64,000 bases of DNA from NCBI RefSeq assembly GCF_900187065.1, contig NZ_LT906483.1:3162001-3226000 (forward strand). The letters run 5' to 3'. The notes under the pieces were generated by a model that did no database searches, was not told where the DNA came from, and saw only the letters and a list, made by a program, of their open reading frames with translations. This DNA is from Mycolicibacterium thermoresistibile (lineage in GTDB: Bacteria; Actinomycetota; Actinomycetes; Mycobacteriales; Mycobacteriaceae). The position numbers and the translations under genes are program-made. This document shows positions 34,198 through 43,148 of this stretch, piece by piece. How positions within the stretch are numbered: the stretch's first letter is position 1; each line of letters opens with the position of its first letter.

Positions 34198-34899
34198 TTG
34201 AAGAACGCCGTGGTGACCGGGGGAGGTTCGGGGATCGGTCAGGCCGTGGCGGCGCGCCTGCGCGCCGACGGCTATCACGTCGCCACCATCGATCTGAAGC
34301 CGGGCGACGACGAGTTCAGCCATGCCGCGGACGTCACCGACCGGGCTCAGGTGGATGCGGCGTTCGACGCCATCCGCACCCAGCTCGGTCCGGTGACCAT
34401 CCTGGTGAACGCCGCCGGCCTGGACCTGTTCCGGCGGTTCACCGACATCTCCTTCGAGGACTGGGAACGCGTCATCAACGTCAACCTGCACGGGGTGTTC
34501 CACTGCATCCAGGCGGTTCTGCCCGACATGATCGAGGCGGGCTGGGGTCGCATCGTCAACATCTCGTCGTCGAGCACCCATTCCGGCGCTCCGTACATGG
34601 CGCCCTACGTCGCGGCCAAGTCCGGGGTCAACGGCCTGACCAAGACGCTGGCACTGGAATACGGCCCCGCCGGGATCACGGTCAATGCGGTGCCGCCGGG
34701 ATTCATCGACACGCCGATGCTGCGGGCGGCCGCCGCCAAGGGCTACCTCGGCGACATCGACAAGACCATCGAGGCAACGCCGGTGCGGCGCATGGGCAAA
34801 CCCGAGGACATCGCCGCGGCGTGCGCATTCCTGATCTCCGAGGAGGCCGGCTACATCACCGGACAGATCTTGGGTGTCAACGGCGGTCGCAACACCTGA
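34198..34899 (+). CDS. Short-chain dehydrogenase/reductase
   Basis: This 233-residue classical SDR has the cofactor motif TGGGSGIG (residues 7-14), the structural NAAG, the catalytic Ser in NISSSSTHSG and YVAAK (Tyr-x3-Lys). It oxidises an alcohol or reduces a ketone with NAD(P). The start is TTG 34198 with AGGAGG seven bases upstream. It begins the operon SDR - SDR - ferredoxin - P450, divergent from the ALDH/mce operon, and may oxidise the alcohol made by the P450. It is similar to the SDR at 56973. Confidence 0.88.
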   Translation: MKNAVVTGGGSGIGQAVAARLRADGYHVATIDLKPGDDEFSHAADVTDRAQVDAAFDAIRTQLGPVTILVNAAGLDLFRRFTDISFEDWERVINVNLHGVFHCIQAVLPDMIEAGWGRIVNISSSSTHSGAPYMAPYVAAKSGVNGLTKTLALEYGPAGITVNAVPPGFIDTPMLRAAAAKGYLGDIDKTIEATPVRRMGKPEDIAAACAFLISEEAGYITGQILGVNGGRNT

Positions 34900-34943
34900 C
34901 CGGCACCGACACGGCCAACCACTCCGAATGAAAGGGACAAGCT

Positions 34944-35804
34944 GTGGGACGCGTTGAGGGCAAAGTCGCATTCATCACCGGTGCCGCACGGGGCCAGGGC
35001 CGCAGCCATGCGGTCCGCCTCGCCGAAGAGGGTGCCGACATCATCGCGGTGGACATCTGCGCCGACATCGAGACGATCGGCTATTCGATGGCCAAGCCGG
35101 AGGATCTCGAGGAGACGGCGAAACTGGTCGAGAAGACCGGACGTGGCGTCTACACCGCCCAGGCCGATGTGCGCAACGCCGATCAGTTGCGGACCGCCCT
35201 GGAAGGCGGGCTCAAGGAGTTCGGCAAGGTCGACATCGTCGTGGCGCAGGCCGGCGTCGCGGGGATGAAAGGTCAACCGCCGCTGCAGGCTTGGACCGAC
35301 GTGATGAACACCAACCTGGTCGGCACCATGAACGCGATCCAGGTGGCCCTGCCGCATCTCAAGGAGGGCGCGTCGATCATCGCGACCGCCTCGGCGGCGG
35401 CGTTGATGGACGCCCACCAGAAGCCCAACCCCGGCGCCGATCCGGGCGGGATGGCGTATATGAGCTCGAAGCGGTTGCTGGCCCAGTACGTGCACGACCT
35501 GGCCACCGAGCTCGCGGTCCGCGGGATCCGCGCCAACGTCATCCATCCGACCAACTGCAACACCGACATGCTGCAGAGCGAACCGATGTACCGGTCGTTC
35601 CGCCCCGATCTGGAGAACCCGACCCGCGCCGACGCCGAACCGGTGTTCGGTGTGCAGCAGGCGATGCGGGTGCCCTACGTCGAACCGGAGGACATCAGCA
35701 ACGCGGTGTTGTGGTTGGCCTCCGAGGAGGCCCGGTATGTCACCGGCATGCAGTTGCGGGTGGACGCCGGCGGCTACCTCAAGTGGTACGACTACCACGT
35801 CTGA
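34944..35804 (+). CDS. Mycofactocin-type SDR oxidoreductase
   Basis: This 286-residue SDR has the N-terminal TGAARGQGRSHAVRLAEEGAD and an insertion after the second beta strand (ICADIETIGYSMAKPEDLEETAKLV) that mark the mycofactocin-coupled group, whose NAD is bound without exchange and re-oxidised through mycofactocin. The catalytic Tyr-x3-Lys is in YMSSKRLL, where the Lys follows Tyr by four. The start is GTG 34944. Enzymes of this group oxidise alcohols such as terpenoid or aromatic alcohols, in keeping with the P450 two genes downstream. Confidence 0.85.
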   Translation: MGRVEGKVAFITGAARGQGRSHAVRLAEEGADIIAVDICADIETIGYSMAKPEDLEETAKLVEKTGRGVYTAQADVRNADQLRTALEGGLKEFGKVDIVVAQAGVAGMKGQPPLQAWTDVMNTNLVGTMNAIQVALPHLKEGASIIATASAAALMDAHQKPNPGADPGGMAYMSSKRLLAQYVHDLATELAVRGIRANVIHPTNCNTDMLQSEPMYRSFRPDLENPTRADAEPVFGVQQAMRVPYVEPEDISNAVLWLASEEARYVTGMQLRVDAGGYLKWYDYHV

Positions 35805-35859
35805 ACCCCTGCCACCCAGGACAGTACGCGGAGATCGCCGGATTCGAGAGGGGAAATTC

Positions 35860-36090
35860 ATGAAGGTCAGGGTCGATTCGGAACGGTGCCAGGGCCATAC
35901 ACTGTGCGCAATGATCGCGCCGGAATCCTTCGAGCTCAGTGACATCGACGGCACGTCGTCACCGGTTTCCGAGGTGGTTCCTCCCGAACATGAGGACGCC
36001 GTCCGCGAGGCCGCCCAATCGTGCCCCGAACAGGCCATTTTCATCGAATCCGATGCGACAGCCGAGAGACCACGGGAGACCACACCTTGA
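35860..36090 (+). CDS. 3Fe-4S-type ferredoxin (P450 electron donor)
   Basis: This 76-residue ferredoxin has CQGHTLC (CxxHxxC, Cys10 and Cys16) and a distal CPEQAI, the ligand set of mycobacterial 3Fe-4S ferredoxins. It passes electrons from a ferredoxin reductase to a P450. The start is ATG 35860 after GAGAGGGG. Its stop overlaps the TTG start of the P450 gene (TTGA), so the pair is co-translated and very probably works together. Confidence 0.9.
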   Translation: MKVRVDSERCQGHTLCAMIAPESFELSDIDGTSSPVSEVVPPEHEDAVREAAQSCPEQAIFIESDATAERPRETTP

Positions 36091-37451
36091 GTGTCGACGA
36101 CATCATCACCGACGCCGAGCGCAAGAAACATCGCTATCACTTCGATCGGCACACACCGGAATACCGGCTGCAGTTCGAGAAGATCACCGAGGAGATGCAC
36201 GCCAAGTGCCCGATGGCGTGGACGGACACCTACGGTGGTCACTGGGTCGCCGCCGACAGCAAGCATGTCTTCGAATTGGCGCGCTGTCCGGTGGTTTCCA
36301 ACCATCATGACATCACCGGCGAGACCCCCTTCCAGGGCATCACGATTCCGAAAGCCAGCCGCGCCACCGTCGTGCGGGGCGGCATCCTGGAGATGGACGA
36401 GCCGGAGCACAGCATCTACCGTGGTGCGCTGAACCCGTACCTGTCGCCGGCGGCGATCAAGCGGTGGGAGCCGTTCGTCCACGAGATCACCCGTGCCGCC
36501 ATCGACGAGAAGATCGAATCCGGTGAGATCGACTTCGTCGAGGATCTGGCGAACGTGGTGCCGGCGGTGTTCACACTGGCGATGATGGGCATCGAGCTGA
36601 AGAAGTGGAAGGTCTACAGCGAGCCCACCCACGCCTCGGTGTACACCCCCGAGCACGCACCGGAGCGGGAGAAGGTCAACGAGATGCACCGCGAGATGGG
36701 CATCGACTTGATCAACAACATGATGGAGATCCGGGAGAACCCCCGCCCGGGCCTGGTCAACGCCCTGCTGCAGTTGCGGATCGACGGGGAACCGGCCCCC
36801 GACATGGAGATCCTCGGGAACCTGGGGCTGATCATCGGTGGCGGGTTCGACACCACCACCGCGCTCACCGCGCACGCCCTGGAGTGGCTCGGCGAGCATC
36901 CCGACGAGCGGGAACGGCTCAGCCGGGAACGCGACACCCTGCTCAATCCGGCCACCGAGGAGTTCCTCCGGTTCTTCACCCCCGCCCCCGGCGACGGTCG
37001 CACGTTCGCCGAGGACGTGGAGGTGCTGGGCACCCAGTTCAAGAAGTATGAACGGCTGTGGTTGTCCTGGGCGATGGCCAACCGCGACCCGGCGGTGTTC
37101 GAGCGGCCGAACGAGATCATTCTCGACCGTAAGGGCAACCGGCACTTCAGTTTCGGTATCGGTGTGCACCGCTGCGTCGGCTCCAACGTGGCGCGCACGG
37201 TGTTCAAGTCGATGCTGACCGCGGTGCTCGACCGGATGCCGGACTACGTGTGCGATCCGGAGGGCACCATGCACTACGACACCATCGGTGTCATCCAGGG
37301 GATGCGGCATCTGCCGGCGAAGTTCACGCCAGGCAAGCCGTTGGGCCCGAAGTTGGACGAAACCCTGGACCGGTTACAGCAGATCTGCGACGAGCAGGAA
37401 CTGGCCCGCCCGATCACCGAACGCAAGGAGCCCGCGGTCATCACCTGGTGA
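36087..37451 (+). CDS. Cytochrome P450
   Basis: This 454-residue soluble P450 has I-helix GGGFDTTTALT, K-helix ExxR in EEFLRFF, and heme loop FSFGIGVHRCVG with Cys363. It is not close to the other three P450s here. The TTG start at 36087 overlaps the ferredoxin stop and has GGGAG upstream. In the operon it follows two SDRs, so the expected sequence is hydroxylation followed by alcohol oxidation. The CYP family number was not assigned. Confidence 0.9.
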   Translation: MSVDDIITDAERKKHRYHFDRHTPEYRLQFEKITEEMHAKCPMAWTDTYGGHWVAADSKHVFELARCPVVSNHHDITGETPFQGITIPKASRATVVRGGILEMDEPEHSIYRGALNPYLSPAAIKRWEPFVHEITRAAIDEKIESGEIDFVEDLANVVPAVFTLAMMGIELKKWKVYSEPTHASVYTPEHAPEREKVNEMHREMGIDLINNMMEIRENPRPGLVNALLQLRIDGEPAPDMEILGNLGLIIGGGFDTTTALTAHALEWLGEHPDERERLSRERDTLLNPATEEFLRFFTPAPGDGRTFAEDVEVLGTQFKKYERLWLSWAMANRDPAVFERPNEIILDRKGNRHFSFGIGVHRCVGSNVARTVFKSMLTAVLDRMPDYVCDPEGTMHYDTIGVIQGMRHLPAKFTPGKPLGPKLDETLDRLQQICDEQELARPITERKEPAVITW

Positions 37452-37979
37452 TGCCTCCGACAGCGACCCCCTCGACGCCCGGACATCGTGGGCCTCGAGG
37501 GGTTTCGCTTTTCCGGCGTCATCGGCCGTATCCGGGTGTGTGGGTGTGTGCAGCGGTGGATTCGGCTGTGCGGTCACTGCGTCGGTTGTGCAGTCACCGC
37601 GTCGGTTGTGCTGTCACTGTGCGAAAACGGCCCAAAACGCCTACCCACCACACCCTCACAACCGCAACCGCACACTCACGACGGCGGCCGCACACTCACA
37701 TCGGCGGCCGCACCATCGACACCCCGCAAAGGCGAAAGGGCAACCACCGCCTCGGCGGTGCCGTCAGCTCCTCGGCTGTGCAACCACTGCGTCGGCTGTA
37801 CACCCACCGAGTCGGAAGTGCCGTCACTGCCCGAAAACGGCCCAAAACGCCCACCCACCACACACTCACATCAGCAGCCGCACACTCACATCAGCAGCCG
37901 CACACTCACATCAGCAGTCGCACACTCACATCAGCAGCCGCACGCTCACCGGGAGAAACGCACACTCACCGCGGCGGCG
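37452..37979. other. Convergent intergenic region filled with 20-bp repeats
   Basis: This 528-bp stretch lies between the ends of the P450 and the acyl-CoA dehydrogenase genes. From 37563 on it consists almost wholly of degenerate 20-bp repeats (listed separately). Frames across it translate to His/Thr/Arg-rich low-complexity sequence in all phases and are not genes; a 20-bp period cannot keep a codon frame. Confidence 0.75.
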
Positions 37980-37980
37980 T
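37563..37980. repeat. Two-block array of 20-bp repeats with 210-bp higher-order period
   Basis: Block A has three 20-bp units related to CGGCTGTGCGGTCACTGCGT (37563-37622), a core GAAAACGGCCCAAAACGCC (from 37623), then units such as CACACTCACATCGGCGGCCG (37671-37710). Block B repeats the plan exactly 210 bp later: three units (37773-37832), the core (from 37833), then six units of CACACTCACATCAGCAGCCG type (37861-37980), four of them nearly identical. The left units are roughly the reverse complement of the right units, so each block is a long imperfect inverted repeat. The last unit ends at the stop codon of the acyl-CoA dehydrogenase gene. Confidence 0.85.
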
Positions 37981-39167
37981 CAGCGTCGCGGCAGGCCGAG
38001 CACCTGCTGGGCGATGATGTTGCGCTGAATCTCCGAGGTTCCGCCGGCGATCGTGCCCGAGAAGCTGCGCGCGAACCGCTCGAACCAGCTCGCGAAGTAG
38101 TGGTCGAGGTTCATGTGCGCATACGGCCCGGTCGTCGACGGATGAATCAGCCCGTCGGATCCTGCTGCGGTCAAAGCCATCTCGGCAGCCCGCAACTCGG
38201 CTTCGGAGCCCAGCAGTTTGGCCACCGACACCGACGCGGTGTCCATCTCGCCGCGGGCCGCCTTGGCCAGCCCGACCGAGCCGATCAGCCGCAACGCCTG
38301 GTAGTCCATGATCGCGGTGGCGTACTGATCGCGCTCCAACGGGGTGCGCGGTGTGAAGTCGGCGATGATGTTGTCGATGCGGTCGGCGAACCCGAGCCAC
38401 ATCATGGTGCGCTCATGTCCCAGCGACCCGTTGGCCACCTTCCAGCCGCCGTTGAGCGGACCGACGAGATTCTCCGCCGGCACCCGCACGTCGGTGAAGA
38501 ACACCTCGTTGAAGTCCTTGTTCTCCGGCCCGCAGATGTCGGCGAACGGCCGGCACACCACCCCGGGCAGATCGGTGGGGATGATCAGCACGCTGATGCC
38601 CTTGTGCTTGGGCGCGTCCGGATCGGTGCGCACGAACGTGAGCAGGAAGTCCGCGTCGTGGGCGCCCGAGGTCCACACCTTCTGGCCGTTGACGACGAAG
38701 TGGTCCCCGTCGTCGCCGGAGACGAACTCAGCCCGGGTACGCAGCGACGCCAGGTCCGATCCGGCGCTGGGCTCACTCATCCCCAGCGATGCGGTCATCT
38801 CGGCCTTCAGCACCGGCACCGCCCAGCGGTGCTTCTGCTCATCGCTGCCGAACGACAGCAACGACGCCGCGATGATGTTCACACCCTGCGGATTGAAGCT
38901 GTGGTAGATACGCCGCTTGCACAGTTCCTCGAGGTGCACGTACTGCTGCAACACCGTGGCATTGCGACCGCCGAACTCCGGCGGCTGGGCCGGCAGCAGC
39001 CACCCGTTGTCGAACAGCAGCCGTTGCCAGTCCCGGGCCCACTGCGGCATGTGCGACACCGAACGGGGCCGCTCCAGGGTCTGCGCCTCGTCCGGCAGAT
39101 TGGCCTCCAGGAACGCGATGAACTCGGCCCGGAACTCTTCGACGTCGGCATCAAAGGTCAGTTGCAT
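37980..39167 (-). CDS. Acyl-CoA dehydrogenase (FadE-type), larger subunit
   Basis: This 395-residue protein is an FAD-dependent acyl-CoA dehydrogenase, with the flavin-binding GMSEPSAGSDLASLRTRA, KVWTSGAHDADFLLTFVRT and C-terminal GGTSEIQRNIIAQQVLGL. It introduces the alpha,beta double bond in a CoA ester. With the 330-residue FadE upstream it resembles the heteromeric alpha2beta2 enzymes of steroid side-chain and ring catabolism (such as ChsE4-ChsE5). ATG 39167 overlaps the stop of that gene by one base; the longer open frame is its shadow. Confidence 0.9.
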   Translation of the reverse strand: MQLTFDADVEEFRAEFIAFLEANLPDEAQTLERPRSVSHMPQWARDWQRLLFDNGWLLPAQPPEFGGRNATVLQQYVHLEELCKRRIYHSFNPQGVNIIAASLLSFGSDEQKHRWAVPVLKAEMTASLGMSEPSAGSDLASLRTRAEFVSGDDGDHFVVNGQKVWTSGAHDADFLLTFVRTDPDAPKHKGISVLIIPTDLPGVVCRPFADICGPENKDFNEVFFTDVRVPAENLVGPLNGGWKVANGSLGHERTMMWLGFADRIDNIIADFTPRTPLERDQYATAIMDYQALRLIGSVGLAKAARGEMDTASVSVAKLLGSEAELRAAEMALTAAGSDGLIHPSTTGPYAHMNLDHYFASWFERFARSFSGTIAGGTSEIQRNIIAQQVLGLPRR

Positions 39168-40159
39168 CAGAAGGTCCTGTACTCCTCGGCGATCACCGCG
39201 CGGTGTTCGGCCGCCCCGCCGAGCATGAGCTCGCCGGCCTTGGCCCGCTTCAGCGCGAATTGAAGGTCGTTCTCCCAGGTGAATCCCATGGCACCGAACA
39301 TCTGCAGACCGTGCCGGAACACCAGTGACTGGCACTCCCCGGCCGACGCCTTGGCCATGGCCGCGGCCAGCCGGCGGCGCGGATCGTCAACCGAGATCGT
39401 CAGCGCCGCGAAGTAGGACAGCGCCCGGGCCCGCTCGATCGCCACGTGCATGTCGGCGGCCTTGTGCTGGATCGCCTGGAACGAGCCGATCGGAACGCCG
39501 AACTGGTGGCGCTGCTTGACGTGCTCGAGCGCCAGGTCCAGCACCCGCTGGCAGGCGCCGACCATCGTCATGGCCATCCCGGTCAGCGCCACGTGGCGGG
39601 CCTTCTCCGGATCGGTGGCCAGCCGCCGGGTGTCGGGCACCTGCACCCCGGTGAACGAGACGTCGGTGATGTGCAGAACCGGGTCGAACGCCTGACTGCG
39701 GCGCACGGTCGCCACCCCGGCGTCGACGAGGAACACCCCCGCCGAGGTCACCACCGCCAACTGCTCGGCCCGGTCGGCGTCGAGCACGTGGCGGGCGGTG
39801 CCGTCGAGGATCCAGCCGGTGTCGTCACGGTGTGCCGAGATGCCGCCGTACACCGCCGCGCCGGCGCGGTGCGGATCGAACCGCTCGCCCACCAGCGGGG
39901 CGAACTGCGTCATGGTGGCCAGGAACGGCGTCGGATCGGTGGCCCGGCCGAGTTCTTCGACCACGATGGCCAGTTCCACCGCGTTCTCCGGGTCGGTCAG
40001 CTCGGTCCACCCCTGATCGACGAAGGACTTCCACAGTGGTCCGGGATCCACTCCGTCCTCGACGATGCTGCGGATCAGCGAGGCCGGGCACTGCTTGGCC
40101 ACCGCATCACGCACGGTTTCCTGCCACAACCGTTGATCAGCATCGAACTCAAGTAGCAT
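39167..40159 (-). CDS. Acyl-CoA dehydrogenase (FadE-type), smaller subunit
   Basis: This 330-residue protein is a short member of the acyl-CoA dehydrogenase family (FDADQRLWQETVRDAVAKQCP at the N-terminus, KQRHQFGVPIGSFQAIQHKAADMHV and FGAMGFTWENDLQFALKRAK). It lacks about 50 residues compared with homotetrameric enzymes, as do the partner subunits of heteromeric FadE complexes. Start ATG 40159, 34 bp from a perfect GAGAAT-AAC-ATTCTC palindrome. It is coupled to the larger FadE gene. Confidence 0.88.
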   Translation of the reverse strand: MLLEFDADQRLWQETVRDAVAKQCPASLIRSIVEDGVDPGPLWKSFVDQGWTELTDPENAVELAIVVEELGRATDPTPFLATMTQFAPLVGERFDPHRAGAAVYGGISAHRDDTGWILDGTARHVLDADRAEQLAVVTSAGVFLVDAGVATVRRSQAFDPVLHITDVSFTGVQVPDTRRLATDPEKARHVALTGMAMTMVGACQRVLDLALEHVKQRHQFGVPIGSFQAIQHKAADMHVAIERARALSYFAALTISVDDPRRRLAAAMAKASAGECQSLVFRHGLQMFGAMGFTWENDLQFALKRAKAGELMLGGAAEHRAVIAEEYRTF

Positions 40160-40192
40160 CCGGCGTCTCCTGCTCGGCTATCAGGTCGGTAG

Positions 40193-40207
40193 GAGAATAA
40201 CATTCTC
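40193..40207. promoter_or_regulatory. Palindromic operator GAGAAT-AAC-ATTCTC
   Basis: Perfect 6-bp arms with a 3-bp spacer, 34 bp upstream of the fadE pair. It has the same arms as the site at 10126. Confidence 0.7.
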
Positions 40208-40315
40208 ACACTCGGCCGTACCGGTTCTCCCCCGTCGGCTACCGATTTTCGCCAAACCCGCATGGCGGACCTGATCTGCGCAGATGATCGCGGGTGTCGG
40301 GCCGATCCGGAATCT

Positions 40316-40330
40316 GAGAACTATGTTCTT
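40316..40330. promoter_or_regulatory. Palindromic operator GAGAAC-TAT-GTTCTT
   Basis: One mismatch from a perfect 15-bp dyad, 75 bp before the amidohydrolase gene at 40405. With 40193 it gives one site for each divergent operon. Confidence 0.6.
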
Positions 40331-40404
40331 GCTATCGAAGAACAACGATCTACACTGACCTGTGGGACCGGTATCGAACGCCGGTAAATCGGAGGACGGT
40401 CGAG

Positions 40405-41505
40405 GTGATTGAACTCAGTGACGGGACCCGGACCCCCGTCATCGACGCCAGCGTGCACATCTTCTGCAAGTCGAACAAGGATCTGCGCGGCACTTTCCTG
40501 CGTGAGCCGTTCAAGAGCCGCGGCTTCCCCGACTACGAGATGGACTGGTACGGCGCCCCCGGCGGCGAGTACGCCAAGGGCACCGAGGGACCCGACCGGC
40601 AGTACCCGGGCAGCGATCCCGACGTCGTGGCCCAGCACCTGTTCGAACAGCGTGGCGTCGACATCGCGGTGCTGCATCCGATGACCCGCGGCATCATGCC
40701 GGACCGTCACCTCGGCACCGCCCTGGCGGCCGCGCACAACGAGATGCTGGTGACACGGTGGCTGGACCACCCCGAGTTCGGTGACCGGTTCCGCGGCACC
40801 ATCCGGGTCAACCCGGACGACATCGCCGGGTCGCTGCGGGAGATCGAGAAGTACAAGGACCATCCCCGGGTGGTCCAGCTCGGCATCCCGCTGCAGTCCC
40901 GCGAGCTGTACGGCAAACCGCAGTTCTGGCCGTTGTGGGAAGCCGCCGTCGCGGCGAACCTTCCGGTCGCGGTGCACATCGAGGTGGGCGCCGGCATCGC
41001 GGCCTCCCCGACGCCGTCCGGCAACACCCGGACCTATGAGCAGTACGTCGGGTTCATGGCGCTGAACTACCTGTACCACCTGATGAACATGATCGCCGAG
41101 GGGGTATTCGAGAGAATGCCCACGCTGAAGTTCGTCTGGGCGGACGGCGCCGCCGACCTGCTGACCCCGTTCATCTGGCGGATGGACTGCTTCGGCCGGC
41201 CACACCTCGAGCAGACTCCGTGGGCGCCACGGATGCCCAGCGACTACCTGCCCGGCCACGTGTACTTCGTCCAGGGCTTCCTCGACGGCCCGGGCGATGT
41301 CGATTTCGCCGGCGAGTGGTTCGGGTTCACCGGCAAGGAGAACATGGTGATGTTCGGCTCGAGCTACCCGCATTGGCAGCTCAACGAATTGACGATTCCC
41401 GGCACGTTCAGCGCCGAGCAGCGCGACAAGCTGTGCTGGCGGAACGCCGCCGAGCTCTACAACATCGAAAGTTCCGCCATTCCGTCCGCGGCGTTGGCAA
41501 AGTAG
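40405..41505 (+). CDS. Amidohydrolase-2 family protein
   Basis: This 366-residue TIM-barrel protein starts with PVIDASVHIFCKSNKD, where the usual first metal motif HxH is replaced by VHI. It continues with VAVHIEVGAG (metal-binding His), FVWADGAADLLTPFIWRMD and FGSSYPHWQLNE, which has Ser where most members have Asp (compare SDYPHW in the next gene). It may therefore lack a full metal site. The GTG start at 40405 follows GGAGGA. It is the first gene of an operon with a second amidohydrolase, a Rieske protein and an alpha/beta hydrolase. The two amidohydrolases may form a hetero-oligomer. Confidence 0.8.
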   Translation: MIELSDGTRTPVIDASVHIFCKSNKDLRGTFLREPFKSRGFPDYEMDWYGAPGGEYAKGTEGPDRQYPGSDPDVVAQHLFEQRGVDIAVLHPMTRGIMPDRHLGTALAAAHNEMLVTRWLDHPEFGDRFRGTIRVNPDDIAGSLREIEKYKDHPRVVQLGIPLQSRELYGKPQFWPLWEAAVAANLPVAVHIEVGAGIAASPTPSGNTRTYEQYVGFMALNYLYHLMNMIAEGVFERMPTLKFVWADGAADLLTPFIWRMDCFGRPHLEQTPWAPRMPSDYLPGHVYFVQGFLDGPGDVDFAGEWFGFTGKENMVMFGSSYPHWQLNELTIPGTFSAEQRDKLCWRNAAELYNIESSAIPSAALAK

Positions 41506-41528
41506 AGGGTGAGACGAGGGAGAATCCG

Positions 41529-42671
41529 ATGACGGTCACAACCAATCCCCGGGTGCCGGCCACCGAACGAACCGCGATCCGGTGCGTCGACTCCGATGTC
41601 CATCCCACTCCCCGGCGCGGTGAACTGCTCCCCTACATCCCCGAGCCGTGGCGCAGCAAGTACTTCCTCACCCGCAAGGTGGGCGAGCAGATCTACTACG
41701 ACGCCCCCGACTACGCGCACTCGTATGCGATGCGGGTCGACGCCTTCCCACCGGACGGCGAATTCGCGTGCAGCGACCCTGACCTGGCGTTCAGGCAGCT
41801 GATCATGGAGGCGGGCGCCGACATCGCGATCCTGGAGCCGGCCGCCTACCCGGCCCGCACCCCGGAAACCCAGCACGCCATGGCCGTGGCGCTCAACGAC
41901 TGGCAGGCCAACCACTGGCTGGACAGCCACAACAACTGGCATCAGCGGTGGCGCGGATCGATCTGCCTGGCCATCGAGGCGCCGGAGGACAGCGTGCGGG
42001 AGATCGAGCGCTGGGCCGGCCATCCGTACATGGCGCAGATCCTGATCAAGGCCGAGCCGCGGCCGTCGTGGGGCGACCCGAAGTACGACCCGATCTGGGC
42101 GGCGGCCGCCAAACACGACATCACGGTGAGCTGCCATCTGTCCCGCAGCCACCACGAGGAGCTGCCCATGCCGCCGGTCGGCATGCCCAGCTACAACCAC
42201 GACTTCATGGTCACCTACTCGCTGCTGGCCGTGAACCAGGTGATGAGCCTGATCTTCGACGGTGTCTTCGACCGCTTCCCCAACCTGCGGGTGGTGTTCG
42301 TCGAGCACGCCTTCACCTGGATCCTGCCGCTGATGTGGCGGATGGACGCGATCTACGAGGCCCGCAAGTCCTGGCTGGAGATCAAGCGCAAGCCGAGCGA
42401 ATACGTCAAGGACCACATCAAGTTCACCACCCAGCCGCTGGACTACCCCGAGGACAAGACCGAGCTGACCCGGGCGCTGGAGTGGATGGAGTGCGAGAAG
42501 ATCCTGCTGTTCTCCTCGGATTACCCGCACTGGACGTTCGATGATCCGCGGTGGCTGGTCAAGCACCTGCCCGAGCACGCCCGCGAAGCGGTGATGTTCC
42601 GCAACGGCATCGAAACCTACAAGCTGCCGGAGACGGTGCCGGCGCTCGAAGGCCAGACCCGGGTGTTCTGA
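41529..42671 (+). CDS. Amidohydrolase-2 family protein
   Basis: This 380-residue TIM-barrel protein has CVDSDVHPTPRRGELLPYIP at the N-terminus, TVSCHLSRSHHEE in the middle, VVFVEHAFTWILPLMWRMD and FSSDYPHWTFDDP near the C-terminus, giving the metal-site His and Asp of the ACMSD-like group. The family catalyses metal-dependent decarboxylation or hydrolysis. ATG 41529 follows GAGGGAGAA. It lies 23 bp after the amidohydrolase at 40405 and 1 bp before the Rieske gene, so it is part of the same operon. Confidence 0.85.
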   Translation: MTVTTNPRVPATERTAIRCVDSDVHPTPRRGELLPYIPEPWRSKYFLTRKVGEQIYYDAPDYAHSYAMRVDAFPPDGEFACSDPDLAFRQLIMEAGADIAILEPAAYPARTPETQHAMAVALNDWQANHWLDSHNNWHQRWRGSICLAIEAPEDSVREIERWAGHPYMAQILIKAEPRPSWGDPKYDPIWAAAAKHDITVSCHLSRSHHEELPMPPVGMPSYNHDFMVTYSLLAVNQVMSLIFDGVFDRFPNLRVVFVEHAFTWILPLMWRMDAIYEARKSWLEIKRKPSEYVKDHIKFTTQPLDYPEDKTELTRALEWMECEKILLFSSDYPHWTFDDPRWLVKHLPEHAREAVMFRNGIETYKLPETVPALEGQTRVF

Positions 42672-42672
42672 C

Positions 42673-43131
42673 ATGACAGCAGAGCAGAGATCGGCACCCC
42701 AACAGAACACGCCCCGGGAGAGCACCCGGCAGAGCCCCGGCCAGAACGGTTCGCAGCCGAAGCGGCTGGCGCAGGGACGGGAGCACGTCGTCGCCAAGGT
42801 CGACGAAATCCCGCCCGGCACACACAAACTCGTGCCGATTGGTCGGCACGGAGTCGGCGTCTACAACGTCAACGGCACGTTCTACGCCATCGCGAACTAC
42901 TGCCCGCACGAGGGCGGGCCGCTGTGCTCGGGACGTCCCCGCGGCCGGACCATCGTCGACGACAGCGTGCCCGGCAACGCGGTGATGGTGCGCGACATGG
43001 AGTTCATCTACTGCCCGTGGCACCAGTGGGGTTTCGAACTCGCCACCGGAACGACCGCGGTCAAACCCGAGTGGAGCATTCGCACATATCCGGTCCGGGT
43101 CGTCGGCGACGAGGTCCTCGTCACCGCGTGA
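42673..43131 (+). CDS. Rieske 2Fe-2S protein (small, ferredoxin-like)
   Basis: This 152-residue protein has a polar N-terminal tail (about 35 residues) and one Rieske domain with CPHEGG and CPWHQW (Cys-x-His and Cys-x2-His). No catalytic oxygenase domain follows, so it is either an electron carrier or a regulatory iron-sulfur partner. In the operon it lies between the amidohydrolases and an alpha/beta hydrolase, and its electron acceptor is not evident; one of the Rieske oxygenases at 55.7 or 60.9 kb is a candidate but those are far away. Confidence 0.85.
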   Translation: MTAEQRSAPQQNTPRESTRQSPGQNGSQPKRLAQGREHVVAKVDEIPPGTHKLVPIGRHGVGVYNVNGTFYAIANYCPHEGGPLCSGRPRGRTIVDDSVPGNAVMVRDMEFIYCPWHQWGFELATGTTAVKPEWSIRTYPVRVVGDEVLVTA

Positions 43132-43148
43132 CAGCAGGAAAGAGTCAG

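Noticed and set aside
34889..37310. Very long minus-strand frame opposite the SDR-ferredoxin-P450 operon
   Set aside because: It is antisense to three genes with clear motifs and starts and is a common high-GC shadow.
37452..37979. Long His/Thr/Arg-rich frames over the repeat array
   Set aside because: All three phases give the same type of low-complexity sequence and a 20-bp repeat period breaks the codon frame.
37861..37980. CRISPR array
   Set aside because: The 20-bp units are contiguous with no unique spacers, and no cas genes are nearby.
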